Position numbers and translations under genes: made by a program. A stretch of DNA of 64,000 nt, from contig NZ_LMEW01000004.1 of NCBI RefSeq assembly GCF_001426525.1, forward strand, positions 64,191 to 128,190, in the 5' to 3' direction. Positions 1 to 8,501 of this stretch are shown in pieces (position 1 is the first letter of the stretch; each line of letters opens with the position of its first letter). Source of the DNA: Massilia sp. Root133 (lineage in GTDB: Bacteria > Pseudomonadota > Gammaproteobacteria > Burkholderiales > Burkholderiaceae_D). The notes under the pieces are model-generated. The model was given only the letters and a program-made list of their open reading frames with translations. It was not told where the DNA came from and made no database searches.

Positions 1-845
1 CGCCCGCGCAGGCGTGCGAGCGCCTCGGCCGCGTGCGCCAGCGGCACCAGCGGAGCGGCCGGCAATCTGACGCGCGGCGGCCTGCGCCCGACGAGTTGCG
101 CGATCTCGCCCAACAGCTCGCGCAGCATCACGTTCTGCCCGCCGAGGATGTAGCGCTCGCCCACGCGCCCCCGCGTGAGGGCGAGCAGATGCCCGCGCGC
201 CACATCCTCGACGTCGACGACGTTCAGCCCCGTCTCGACGAATGCCGGCATCCGGCCACGGGCCGCCTCGACGATGATGCGTCCCGTCGGCGTCGGACGC
301 ACGTCGCGCGCGCCGACCGGTGTCGACGGATTGACGATCACGGCCGGCAAGCCGTCCTGCGCGACCATGCGCTCGACGAGACGCTCGGCCGCCACCTTGC
401 TGCGCTTGTACACACCGATGGCCTCGCGCTCCGCCAGCGGTTCGTCTTCCGTGGCCGCCGCGGTCGACGGACTCACCCGCAACGTGGCCACGCTGCTCGT
501 GACGACAGCGCGCTCGACCCCGGCTGCCAGCGCCGCCCGCATCACGGTCGCCGTGCCCTCCAGGTTGTTGCGCATGATCTCGCCGGGATCGGGTGCCCAC
601 AACCGGTAATCCGCTGCGACATGCAGCAGGAAGCGCACGCCGGCCAGCGCGCGCCCGACCGCCGCCGCGTCGCGCATATCACCTGCGACGACCTCGGCGG
701 ACAACCCCGCGAGATTGCGGCGCGGACTGCTTGCGCGCACCAGGGCACGGACGGCATACCCCTGTTCCAGCGCCGCGCGCGCCACGGCGGCGCCGACGAA
801 CCCGGCCGCGCCCGTGACCAGCACGAGGTCGCCTCCCGCCACCAT
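1..845 (-). CDS. hpnA: HpnA, hopanoid-associated sugar epimerase/reductase (3' part cut by window edge)
   Basis: NAD(P)-dependent extended short-chain dehydrogenase, associated with hopanoid loci (family knowledge). About 281 residues are visible and the C-terminus lies beyond base 1. The Rossmann glycine motif TGAAGFVG is near residue 10 and the YxxxK catalytic pair appears in GVYKRSK, followed by [19 protein letters not shown], typical of HpnA. The start at 845 is chosen because a strong AAGGAGG ribosome site lies just upstream (about 848-855). It is divergent from ispH across a 143-bp gap. Its exact substrate is not established. Confidence in family is high. Confidence 0.88.
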   Translation of the reverse strand, partial: MVAGGDLVLVTGAAGFVGAAVARAALEQGYAVRALVRASSPRRNLAGLSAEVVAGDMRDAAAVGRALAGVRFLLHVAADYRLWAPDPGEIMRNNLEGTATVMRAALAAGVERAVVTSSVATLRVSPSTAAATEDEPLAEREAIGVYKRSKVAAERLVERMVAQDGLPAVIVNPSTPVGARDVRPTPTGRIIVEAARGRMPAFVETGLNVVDVEDVARGHLLALTRGRVGERYILGGQNVMLRELLGEIAQLVGRRPPRVRLPAAPLVPLAHAAEALARLRG

Positions 846-886
846 GGCCTCCTTCCGGCATCCATCTGCAGCGCATTCTAATCAGA

Positions 887-901
887 TATGCGAGGCGCAT
901 A
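887..901. promoter_or_regulatory. Inverted repeat between hpnA and ispH
   Basis: Perfect arms TATGCG and CGCATA around a 3-base centre AGG, in the divergent gap of hpnA and ispH. A possible leftward -10 (TAGAAT on the minus strand, 880-875) lies beside it. Could be an operator for the hopanoid genes; no known regulator motif recognised. Confidence 0.3.
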
Positions 902-988
902 CGCATCTGGATCAAACGCCGCGTGCGAACTTGCGCGCCGGCGGAGACTCCAATCTGCACCGAACGGAAAGCACCGCAGAGAACCGTC

Positions 989-1933
989 ATGCACGTGATC
1001 CTAGCCCAGCCGCGCGGGTTTTGCGCGGGCGTCGTCCGAGCCATCGAGATCGTCGAGCGCGCGCTCGAACGGCATGGTGCGCCCGTGTACGTGCGCCACG
1101 AAATCGTCCACAACAAGGCCGTGGTCGACGGCCTGCGCGCCAAGGGCGCCGTGTTTGTCGAAGACCTGGACGAAGTGCCGCCGCAGGCGGTGACGGTGTT
1201 CAGTGCGCACGGCGTGGCGCGCACGGTCGAGGCCGAAGCCGGCGCGCGCGCCCTGCGGGTGCTGGACGCGACCTGCCCGCTCGTCGCCAAGGTCCACATC
1301 CAGGGGCGCCAGTATGCGGCCGGCGGCCGCACGGTGATCCTGATCGGCCATCCCGGCCACCCGGAGGTCGAGGGGACGATGGGGCAGATCGACGGCCGCG
1401 TGCTGCTCGTGCGCGACGCGCGCGCGGCCGAGGACCTCGACCTGCCGCCCGACACGCCGGTCGCCTACGTGACGCAGACGACGCTCAGCGTGGACGACAC
1501 GCGCGGCGTCATCGCGGCCCTGCGGCGGCGCTTCACGGACATCGTCGGACCCGACGTGCGCGACATCTGTTACGCCACGCAGAACCGCCAGCGCGCCGTG
1601 CGCGACCTGTGCCGCCGGGTCGACGTGCTGCTCGTCGTCGGGGCGCCCAACAGTTCGAACTCGAACCGGCTGCGCGAAATCGGCGCGGAGACCGGCACCC
1701 CGACCTGGCTGCTCGCCGACGGCAGCGAGCTCGACCCCGCCTGGGTCGCGGGCGCGGCGGTGGTCGGGATCACGGCCGGCGCGTCCGCGCCCGAGGCCAT
1801 GGTCGAGCACGTCATCGGTGCCCTGCGCGCACTCGCGCCCGTCGAGGTGTCGACGATGGACGGGGTCGAGGAACACATCGAATTCCGGCTGCCGCGCGCG
1901 CTCGCTGCCGGGCCGGAAGCCGGCACACATTGA
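989..1933 (+). CDS. ispH: IspH, 4-hydroxy-3-methylbut-2-enyl diphosphate reductase
   Basis: Last enzyme of the MEP isoprenoid pathway: reductive dehydroxylation of HMBPP to IPP and DMAPP by a cytosolic iron-sulfur enzyme. 314 residues, usual length. The three cluster cysteines are C12 (RGFCAGV), C96 ([11 protein letters not shown]) and C194 ([10 protein letters not shown]); the family motifs [18 protein letters not shown] and [11 protein letters not shown] are present. An in-frame upstream ATG exists at 923, but the conserved N-terminus [14 protein letters not shown] fixes the start at 989. It heads the rightward hopanoid operon, with hpnH 16 bases downstream, so it probably feeds prenyl precursor to hopanoids. 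A second ispH copy elsewhere in the genome is possible and cannot be judged here. Confidence 0.95.
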   Translation: MHVILAQPRGFCAGVVRAIEIVERALERHGAPVYVRHEIVHNKAVVDGLRAKGAVFVEDLDEVPPQAVTVFSAHGVARTVEAEAGARALRVLDATCPLVAKVHIQGRQYAAGGRTVILIGHPGHPEVEGTMGQIDGRVLLVRDARAAEDLDLPPDTPVAYVTQTTLSVDDTRGVIAALRRRFTDIVGPDVRDICYATQNRQRAVRDLCRRVDVLLVVGAPNSSNSNRLREIGAETGTPTWLLADGSELDPAWVAGAAVVGITAGASAPEAMVEHVIGALRALAPVEVSTMDGVEEHIEFRLPRALAAGPEAGTH

Positions 1934-1949
1934 CGACAGGGACACGAGC

Positions 1950-3092
1950 ATGGCCATCCCGCTCCTGCAGAAAGCTCTCGTCGGCGCCTACGTGCTGCGC
2001 AAGCACCTGGCCGGCGAACGACGCTACCCGCTCGCGCTGATGCTGGAGCCGCTGTTCCGCTGCAACCTGGCGTGCGCGGGCTGCGGCAAGATCGATTATC
2101 CGGCCGAGATCCTCGACCAGCGCCTGTCGGTGGAAGAGTGCCTCGGCGCCGTCGACGAATGCGGCGCGCCGGTCGTCTCGATCGCGGGCGGGGAGCCCCT
2201 GCTGCACGAGGACATGCCCGCGATCGTCGCCGGCATCGTCGCACGCCGCAAGTTCGTCTACCTGTGCACGAATGCGCTGCTGCTGGAACGGCAGCTCGAC
2301 CGGTACCGCCCGAGCCCGTTCTTTACATGGTCGGTGCACCTGGACGGCGACGAGGGCATGCACGACCGTTCGGTCTGCCGCGCGGGCGTGTACCGGCGTG
2401 CCGTGGCCGCAATCCAGCGTGCCAAGGCGGCGGGCTTCCACGTCAACGTCAACTGCACGCTGTTCGACGATGCCCGCCCGGAGCGGGTGGCAAGCTTCTT
2501 CGATACATTGAAGACGATGGAGGTCGACGGCATTACCGTGTCGCCGGGCTATGCCTACGAACGCGCGCCGGAACAGCAGCATTTCCTCACGCGCAACCGG
2601 ACGAGACAATTGTTCCGTGACATATTCGCGCGCGGCGAAGGGGGGCGGCGCTGGGCGTTCAGCCAGTCCAGCCTGTTCCTCGACTTCCTCGCGGGGAACC
2701 AGACCTATCATTGCACCCCCTGGGGCAATCCCACGCGGACCGTATTCGGCTGGCAGCGTCCATGCTACCTGCTCGGCGAAGGCTATGCCGCATCGTTCCG
2801 GGAACTGATGGACGACACCGACTGGGAGGCCTACGGTACGGGCCGCTACGAGAAATGCGCGGATTGCATGGTGCACAGCGGCTACGAGGCAAGCGCCGTG
2901 CGGGACACGCTCGCCCGCCCCCTGGCGGCGGCCCGCGTCGCGCTGCGGGGCGTCGCCACCGACGGGCCGATGGCACCGGATATTCCGCTGGGCGGACAGC
3001 GGCCCGCGCAACACGTGCATGCGCAGCAGGTCGCCATCCGTCTCGACGAGATCCGGGGCCGCAAGGCCGGGCTGAATGGAGGAACCCGATGA
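1950..3092 (+). CDS. hpnH: HpnH, radical SAM adenosylhopane synthase
   Basis: Radical SAM enzyme that joins the adenosyl group to diploptene/hopene to form adenosylhopane, the first step of hopanoid side-chain building (established for HpnH). 380 residues. The 4Fe-4S motif CxxxCxxC is at C38, C42 and C45 (CNLACAGC), with GGEPLLHED (the GGE motif) near residue 73 and conserved C-terminal cysteines in KCADCMVHSGYE. Longer in-frame starts exist upstream inside ispH; ATG 1950 is preferred because MAIPLLQKAL matches the family N-terminus. The stop overlaps the hpnI start (ATGATG at 3089). Confidence 0.95.
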   Translation: MAIPLLQKALVGAYVLRKHLAGERRYPLALMLEPLFRCNLACAGCGKIDYPAEILDQRLSVEECLGAVDECGAPVVSIAGGEPLLHEDMPAIVAGIVARRKFVYLCTNALLLERQLDRYRPSPFFTWSVHLDGDEGMHDRSVCRAGVYRRAVAAIQRAKAAGFHVNVNCTLFDDARPERVASFFDTLKTMEVDGITVSPGYAYERAPEQQHFLTRNRTRQLFRDIFARGEGGRRWAFSQSSLFLDFLAGNQTYHCTPWGNPTRTVFGWQRPCYLLGEGYAASFRELMDDTDWEAYGTGRYEKCADCMVHSGYEASAVRDTLARPLAAARVALRGVATDGPMAPDIPLGGQRPAQHVHAQQVAIRLDEIRGRKAGLNGGTR

Positions 3093-4264
3093 TGCCGTCC
3101 TTCGTCACGCTGGCCGGCTCGACGCTGACGGTGCTGGCCACGCTTTACGCGCTGGCGGCGCTGCTCTGCCACGGCCGCATCCGGCGCGCGCGCGCGGTCC
3201 GGCCACCGCTGTGGACGCCTGTCACCGTGCTCAAGCCCCTGTGCGGTGACGAGCCCCGGCTGGAAGAGAATCTCGCCGGCCTGTGCAGCCAGACGCACCC
3301 GCATGTCCAGCTCGTGTTCGGGGTCCGCGATCCGGCCGACCCGGCCGTCGCCGTCGTCGGGCGCCTGGCCCGGCGCTTCCCCGCCGTCGACATGCGGCTC
3401 GTCGTCGATCCGCGCATCCACGGCAGCAACCTCAAGGTGAGCAACCTCATCAACATGATGCAGGCCGCACGCCATCCCTGGCTCGTGCTGGCCGACAGCG
3501 ACATCGCCGTCGGGCCCGAGTACGTCGCCCGCGTGACGGCGCCGCTGGCCGAGCCGCAGGTCGGCATCGTCACGTGCCTGTACCACGGCCGGCCGCCGGA
3601 CGGTGTCTGGCCGCGGATCGGCGCACTCTTCATCGACACGTGGTTCGCCCCCTCCGTGCGGGTCGCGAGCAGCGGCGGCAGCAGTGCCTTCGCGTTCGGG
3701 GCGACGATCGCGGTGCGCGCGGCGACGCTCGAGGCCATCGGCGGCGTCGAGGTGCTGGAGAACCGGCTGGCCGACGACTACCGGCTCGGCGAACTCGTGC
3801 GCGGTCTGGGCTTGGCGACAGTGTTGTCCGACGTGAACGTGGGGACCGACGTGACGGAAACGGGCCTGCGCGCGTTGTGGTCGAGGGAGCGGCGCTGGAT
3901 GCAGACGATCCGCTCGCTCAATCCGCTCGGCTACGCCCTGTCGTTCATCACCTTCACCCTGCCGATGCTGGCGCTCGGCCTGTGCCTCGCGCCGACGGCG
4001 TGGAACGTGGCACTGGCATTGTGCGGCGCGGCGGCGCGGCTCGGCCTGCACTGGCGCAGGCCGGCGCCGGACATCCCCGCACCCGGTCACGCCTGGCTCG
4101 CGCCGCTGCGCGACTGCCTGCTCGTACTGGAGTGGGCGAGCGCGTTTGCCGGCACGACGACGCACTGGCGGGAGCACTGTTTGCCCATCGACACGGGCCG
4201 GGCGGCGGCCCCCGACCGGCCCTGCGGTGTGCCGGCCACGCATGACCGGCCATCCTGGCGATAA
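3089..4264 (+). CDS. hpnI: HpnI, hopanoid glycosyltransferase (family 2)
   Basis: Predicted membrane-bound GT2 enzyme adding N-acetylglucosamine to bacteriohopanetetrol in cyclitol-ether hopanoid synthesis (role known from HpnI homologs). 391 residues: an N-terminal membrane anchor (about 5-25), a ceramide-glucosyltransferase-like catalytic domain with VLKPLCG near 47, the DxD-type motif in LADSDIAVG, ENRLADDYRLGE, and an RERRWMQT motif corresponding to QxxRW, then C-terminal hydrophobic segments (about 285-330 and near 350). ATG 3089 overlaps the hpnH stop, so the two are likely translationally coupled; the next gene starts 5 bases after its stop. Confidence 0.93.
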   Translation: MMPSFVTLAGSTLTVLATLYALAALLCHGRIRRARAVRPPLWTPVTVLKPLCGDEPRLEENLAGLCSQTHPHVQLVFGVRDPADPAVAVVGRLARRFPAVDMRLVVDPRIHGSNLKVSNLINMMQAARHPWLVLADSDIAVGPEYVARVTAPLAEPQVGIVTCLYHGRPPDGVWPRIGALFIDTWFAPSVRVASSGGSSAFAFGATIAVRAATLEAIGGVEVLENRLADDYRLGELVRGLGLATVLSDVNVGTDVTETGLRALWSRERRWMQTIRSLNPLGYALSFITFTLPMLALGLCLAPTAWNVALALCGAAARLGLHWRRPAPDIPAPGHAWLAPLRDCLLVLEWASAFAGTTTHWREHCLPIDTGRAAAPDRPCGVPATHDRPSWR

Positions 4265-4269
4265 CGATC

Positions 4270-5730
4270 ATGGACACCACCGCGATGCATACCGCAATGC
4301 TGAAGACCCTGTTCCTGCAGGCGCCGTCGTTCGAGGGCTTCGACGGCGGCGCCGGCTCGCGCTACCAGGCGAAGCGCGAAATCCGCTCGTTCTGGTATCC
4401 GACCTGGCTGGCCCAGCCCGCCGCCCTCGTGCCCGGCAGCCGGCTGCTCGACGCGCCCGCGGACGGGCTCACCGTGGCGCGGACGCTGGACATCGCCCGC
4501 GACTACGACCTCGTGATCATCCACACGAGCACGCCCTCGTTCCCGGGCGACGTACGGTTCGCCGGGATGCTCAGGGAAACGCATCCCGCGATACGCATCG
4601 GCATGGTGGGTGCCAGGGTCGCCGTCGATCCCGGCGGAGCGCTCCGGGCGGGCATTCCCGTCGACTTCGTCGCGCGCGAGGAATTCGACTACACCTGCCG
4701 CGACGTCGCCGCCGGCCGGCCGCTGGCGGACATCGACGGCATCAGCTGGCGCGATGCCGGGGGCGCGATCCGGCACAACCCGTCGCGCGCGATCATCGAA
4801 GACATGGACGCGCTGCCGTTCGTCGCGCCCGTCTACCGGCGCGACCTGAACATCCGCAATTACTTCATCGGCTACCTGAACTATCCGTACGTGTCGCTGT
4901 ACACGGGACGCGGATGCCGCTCGCGCTGCACGTTCTGCCTGTGGCCGCAGACCGTCGGCGGCCACCGCTACCGCACCCGGTCCGCGGAAAACGTGCTCGC
5001 CGAGGTCCGCTGGATCCGCGCGAACATGCCGGAAGTGAAAGAAATCATGTTCGACGACGACACGTTCACCGACTTCCGTCCCCGCGCCGAGGAGATCGCG
5101 CGGGGTCTCGGCAAGCTGGGCGTGACATGGTCGTGCAATGCGAAGGCGAACGTGCCCTATTCGACGCTCAAGATCATGAAGGAAAACGGCTTGCGGCTAC
5201 TGCTCGTGGGCTACGAATCCGGCGACGACCAGATCCTTCTGAACATCAAAAAGGGCTTGCGGACCGACATCGCGCGGCGCTTCGCTGCCGACTGCCGCGC
5301 GCTCGGCATCACCGTCCACGGCACGTTCATCCTCGGGCTGCCGGGCGAGACACGGGAGACGATTGCGAAATCGATCGCATTCGCCAAGGAAATCAACCCG
5401 CACACGATCCAGGTCTCGCTGGCGGCGCCGTACCCGGGCACCCGGCTGTACGAACAGGCGCTGGAAAACGACTGGATACCGGACCACAAGACCATTCCGC
5501 TCGTCGACGGCAGCGGGGTGCAACTGGCCGCGCTCAGCTATCCGCACCTGTCGAGCGACGAGATCTATCACGGGGTGGAACAGTTTTACCGCAGTTTTTA
5601 CTTCCGCCCCTCGAAGATCTGGGAAATCGTCAGCGAGATGCTGCAGAGCTGGGACATGACCCGGCGCCGCCTGCGCGAAGGCGTCGAATTCTTCCACTTC
5701 CTGCGCGCCCACGGCGCGTCCCATTCATGA
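4270..5730 (+). CDS. hpnJ: HpnJ, B12-binding-domain radical SAM protein
   Basis: Radical SAM enzyme assigned to ring contraction of the sugar headgroup in hopanoid cyclitol ether synthesis. 486 residues: N-terminal cobalamin-binding-like domain (about 10-170), then the radical SAM core with CRSRCTFC at C216, C220 and C223. GGAGSRYQAKREI and EIMFDDDTFTDF are characteristic of HpnJ. Start choice is uncertain: ATG 4270 is the first, but 4285 and 4297 (MLKTLFLQAPSF, closest to the family N-terminus) are possible and none has a clear ribosome site. The stop overlaps the hpnK start in ATGA. Confidence 0.92.
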   Translation: MDTTAMHTAMLKTLFLQAPSFEGFDGGAGSRYQAKREIRSFWYPTWLAQPAALVPGSRLLDAPADGLTVARTLDIARDYDLVIIHTSTPSFPGDVRFAGMLRETHPAIRIGMVGARVAVDPGGALRAGIPVDFVAREEFDYTCRDVAAGRPLADIDGISWRDAGGAIRHNPSRAIIEDMDALPFVAPVYRRDLNIRNYFIGYLNYPYVSLYTGRGCRSRCTFCLWPQTVGGHRYRTRSAENVLAEVRWIRANMPEVKEIMFDDDTFTDFRPRAEEIARGLGKLGVTWSCNAKANVPYSTLKIMKENGLRLLLVGYESGDDQILLNIKKGLRTDIARRFAADCRALGITVHGTFILGLPGETRETIAKSIAFAKEINPHTIQVSLAAPYPGTRLYEQALENDWIPDHKTIPLVDGSGVQLAALSYPHLSSDEIYHGVEQFYRSFYFRPSKIWEIVSEMLQSWDMTRRRLREGVEFFHFLRAHGASHS

Positions 5731-6770
5731 GCGCGCCGCGCGGACGGGGCCTCATCGTCACGGCCGACGACTTCGGCGCGCACCCGAGCGTGAACGCGGC
5801 CGTCGAGCGCGCGCATCGGGACGGCATCCTGACCGCGGCCAGCCTGATGGTGGGCGCACCGGCCGCCGAGGATGCGATTGCCCGCGCACGTGCGTCGCCG
5901 GGACTGCGAGTGGGCCTGCACCTCGTCCTGGCCGACGGTGCGTCCGTGCTGCCGCCGCGGGCCATCCCCGACCTCGTCGACGCGCAGGGCCGCTTCGGGG
6001 GGCGCATGGCACGCGACGGCGCGCGCTACCTCTGCCTGCCGCGGGTACGCCGCCAGCTGGCGCTGGAGATCCGCGCCCAGTTCGACGCGTTCGCCGCCAG
6101 CGGCCTGCCGCTGGACCACGTCAACACGCACAAGCATTTTCATTTGCACCCGACGATCCTGACGCTCATCCTCGACATCGGCCGCGCGTTCGGGCTGCAA
6201 GCCGTCAGGTTGCCGCGCGAGACGGGGCCACCGGGGAAAGCGTCCCCTGCTTGGCTGCGGCCCTGGTTGGCGCTGCTCGAAGCCAGGCTTGACGCCGCCC
6301 GCATCGGCCACAACGACTACGTGGCCGGGATCCGCCAGTCCGGGCGCTTCGACGAGGCGGCCCTGCTGGATGCACTGTGCAACCTGCCGACGTCCGGCAT
6401 CGGCGAGCTGTACCTGCATCCGGCGCTCGCATCGGGCGCGGAGATCGCGCCATCGATGCGCGGCTACCGCCACGCCGACGAGTTCGCGGCACTCGTCTCG
6501 CCGCATGTGCGTGCGGTGTGCGGCGCCCTGCGCGCGCAGGGCTGGCGCTTCGGTGGATTTGCCGACCTTGTCGCCGCAAGAGGCGACGGGGCGGACATCC
6601 GCGCCGTCGGGGCGGACATCCGCGCCGACGATGCGGGCACAGGCGGCACCGGAGGGCATTTGGCAGGCCACGCGGACGCGCCGCCGGACACACCACCGGC
6701 CGGCGTACCGCCATGCCTTCGCGGGAACGCGGCCGCCGGGCGCACCACGGACCACCGCGACGGCCCATGA
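5727..6770 (+). CDS. hpnK: HpnK, hopanoid-associated carbohydrate deacetylase (YdjC family)
   Basis: Deacetylase proposed to remove the acetyl group from the glucosamine headgroup after HpnI. 347 residues. The metal-site motif TADDFG is at residues 12-17, and HVNTHKHFHLHPT carries the conserved histidines. The catalytic domain ends near residue 280. The last 65 or so residues are a low-complexity Gly/Asp/Pro-rich tail not expected for the family; it contains a 7-residue tandem repeat (GADIRAV/GADIRAD) encoded by a 21-bp duplication. ATGA overlaps at both ends (with hpnJ and hpnL) suggest coupled translation. Confidence 0.92.
   Translation: MSAPRGRGLIVTADDFGAHPSVNAAVERAHRDGILTAASLMVGAPAAEDAIARARASPGLRVGLHLVLADGASVLPPRAIPDLVDAQGRFGGRMARDGARYLCLPRVRRQLALEIRAQFDAFAASGLPLDHVNTHKHFHLHPTILTLILDIGRAFGLQAVRLPRETGPPGKASPAWLRPWLALLEARLDAARIGHNDYVAGIRQSGRFDEAALLDALCNLPTSGIGELYLHPALASGAEIAPSMRGYRHADEFAALVSPHVRAVCGALRAQGWRFGGFADLVAARGDGADIRAVGADIRADDAGTGGTGGHLAGHADAPPDTPPAGVPPCLRGNAAAGRTTDHRDGP
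6588..6629 (+). repeat. 21-bp tandem duplication inside hpnK
   Basis: Two adjacent copies (6588-6608 and 6609-6629) beginning GGGGCGGACATCCGCGCC, differing by one base near the end (GTC versus GAC). It is in frame and adds GADIRA(V/D) to the HpnK tail. Confidence 0.85.
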
Positions 6771-7792
6771 GCCACGCCCGCACGATGGGCCGGCTGGCCT
6801 GGACGGCATCGATCGCGGGGCTCGCGCTGGTGGCGGCGCTCGTCGCCGCCGAAGGCTGGACCGGCATCGTGGCCGCATTCGAGCGGGCCGGCTGGGCGCT
6901 GCTGCTCGTCGTGCCGGCAAGAGTCGTCACACAGGTGTTCGACGTCCGCGCATGGCGCGTGCTGCTCGCGCCGTTCGACCCCGGGCGCGCGGCCGGGCCG
7001 CTGTTCCTGTTGTGGGTGGCGCTCGTGCGCGAGGCCGTCAACCGGCTGCTGCCGGTGGCGAACATCGGCGGCGAAGTCGCCGGCGTGCGGCTCGCGGTCC
7101 TGCGGATACCCGATACGGCCGGCGTCGCGGCAAGTGTCGTCGTGGAAGTGTTGATGACAATCGTCGTGCTCTACCTGTTCTGCGGCGCCGGCGCGCTGCT
7201 GATGTTGACGCTGGCGGGCGGGCCCGGCCTCGTCGGGATCATCGTGGGGGCGCTGCTGCTCTCGCTACCGCTGCCCGTGCTCGCCTGGTGGCTGCTCCGC
7301 CACGGCGCGCCGTTCGCGCGGCTGGAGCGCCGGGTACTGCGCCTGCTCGGGCCGCAGAACGTCATCGCACTGCACCTGGACGGCGCGGGCATCGACGCGG
7401 CCGTCGTGCGCCTGTTCCGGCAACGCGGCCGTCTCGCCCGCGCCGGGGCGTGGTCGTTGCTGGCCAACGTGCTGGGCACGTTCGAAACGTGGTATGCGCT
7501 GGCTCTGCTCGGCCACCCCGTCGGCTTGCAGGCCGCGCTCGCCATCGAGGCGCTGACGCAAGCCGTGCGCCACGCCGGCTTCATGGTGCCCGCCGGCCTG
7601 GGCGTGCAGGAAGCGGCCGTGCTGCTGTTCGGCCAGCTGGCCGGCGTGGGCGGGGACGTGGCGCTGTCGCTGGCGCTCGTCAAACGGATGCGCGAGCTCG
7701 CGACCGGCGTGCCGGCCCTCGTCTCGTGGCACTGGTTCGAAATGCGCCGCTTGCGTCCGCTCAGGGAGCGCGCTCAGGGACCACGATTATGA
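6767..7792 (+). CDS. hpnL: HpnL, hopanoid-associated membrane protein
   Basis: Integral membrane protein related to the transmembrane part of lysylphosphatidylglycerol synthase/flippase (AglD/UPF0104-like), found in hopanoid loci; exact role unknown. 341 residues with about eight hydrophobic segments, including 14-28, 43-53, 125-150 and 156-175. Family-like features are the NRLLPVANIGGEVAG motif near residue 88 and MVPAGLGVQEAAV near 272. The start overlaps the hpnK stop in ATGA. Its last 19 bases overlap the 3' end of hpnM on the other strand. Confidence 0.9.
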   Translation: MSHARTMGRLAWTASIAGLALVAALVAAEGWTGIVAAFERAGWALLLVVPARVVTQVFDVRAWRVLLAPFDPGRAAGPLFLLWVALVREAVNRLLPVANIGGEVAGVRLAVLRIPDTAGVAASVVVEVLMTIVVLYLFCGAGALLMLTLAGGPGLVGIIVGALLLSLPLPVLAWWLLRHGAPFARLERRVLRLLGPQNVIALHLDGAGIDAAVVRLFRQRGRLARAGAWSLLANVLGTFETWYALALLGHPVGLQAALAIEALTQAVRHAGFMVPAGLGVQEAAVLLFGQLAGVGGDVALSLALVKRMRELATGVPALVSWHWFEMRRLRPLRERAQGPRL

Positions 7793-8388
7793 GCCGCCAG
7801 GTATCGGATGAGGCCGTCGATGCCCTCCGCCGCCAGGCGGGCGGCGAACTGCTGCCGATACACCTGGATCATCCACGCACCCATCATGTTGATGTCGTAG
7901 ATTTTCCAGCCGGCGGGCGTCTTGTGCATCCGGTAGTCGATCGGCATCGTGTCGCCGCCCGTGACCACGGTCGTCCTGACGACGGCATCGGTGGCGTTCG
8001 CGGCCGAGCGGGCCGCGGGCGCGTAGCGGAACTGCGTGTTCTCCTGCTGGATCTGCGTCAGTTGGATCGCGTAGGTCCGCGCCAGCAAGGTCTGGAACTC
8101 GCGGAACAGCGCCTCACGCTGGGCCGGTGTTGCCTGTGCCCACGCGCTGCCCACCGCGTACTGCGTGGTCAGCATGAAGTCGGTGGATGGCAGGAAGTCG
8201 CGGCGGACGATCTCGAGGGTCCGTTCGGGGTCGCCGGCGCGCGCGCCGGGGTCGCTGCGGATGGCGCTCATGACCTGGTCGATCGTGCTCTTCAACGTTT
8301 GCTCCGGCGTACGCTCGGCCACCTGCCGGGCACAGGCCGGTGGCGGCATGGAACAAGCCAGGGCAAGCAGAAATAAGGACGGTTTCAT
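7774..8388 (-). CDS. hpnM: HpnM, MlaC/Ttg2D-like periplasmic lipid-binding protein
   Basis: Periplasmic protein of the MlaC/Ttg2D (toluene tolerance) family; in hopanoid loci it is thought to work with HpnN in moving hopanoids to the outer membrane. 204 residues, with an N-terminal secretion signal (MKPSLFLLALACSM... cut near 20-25) and a MlaC core with FRYAPAARSA and GWKIYDINMMGAWMIQVYR. An ATG eight codons upstream (8412) exists, but the signal peptide argues for 8388. It is divergent from hpnN (113-bp gap) and convergent with hpnL, with a 19-base overlap. Confidence 0.9.
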   Translation of the reverse strand: MKPSLFLLALACSMPPPACARQVAERTPEQTLKSTIDQVMSAIRSDPGARAGDPERTLEIVRRDFLPSTDFMLTTQYAVGSAWAQATPAQREALFREFQTLLARTYAIQLTQIQQENTQFRYAPAARSAANATDAVVRTTVVTGGDTMPIDYRMHKTPAGWKIYDINMMGAWMIQVYRQQFAARLAAEGIDGLIRYLAAHNRGP

Positions 8389-8501
8389 GGGATTCTCGAT
8401 CGGCACATCCATATGACCGTCGTCCGGCCGTCAGTGTTCCCGCGCACGGCTGCGCCAGATCATACGGTCACCCGCACCGCATCCGTTCTAATGAACACAC
8501 C

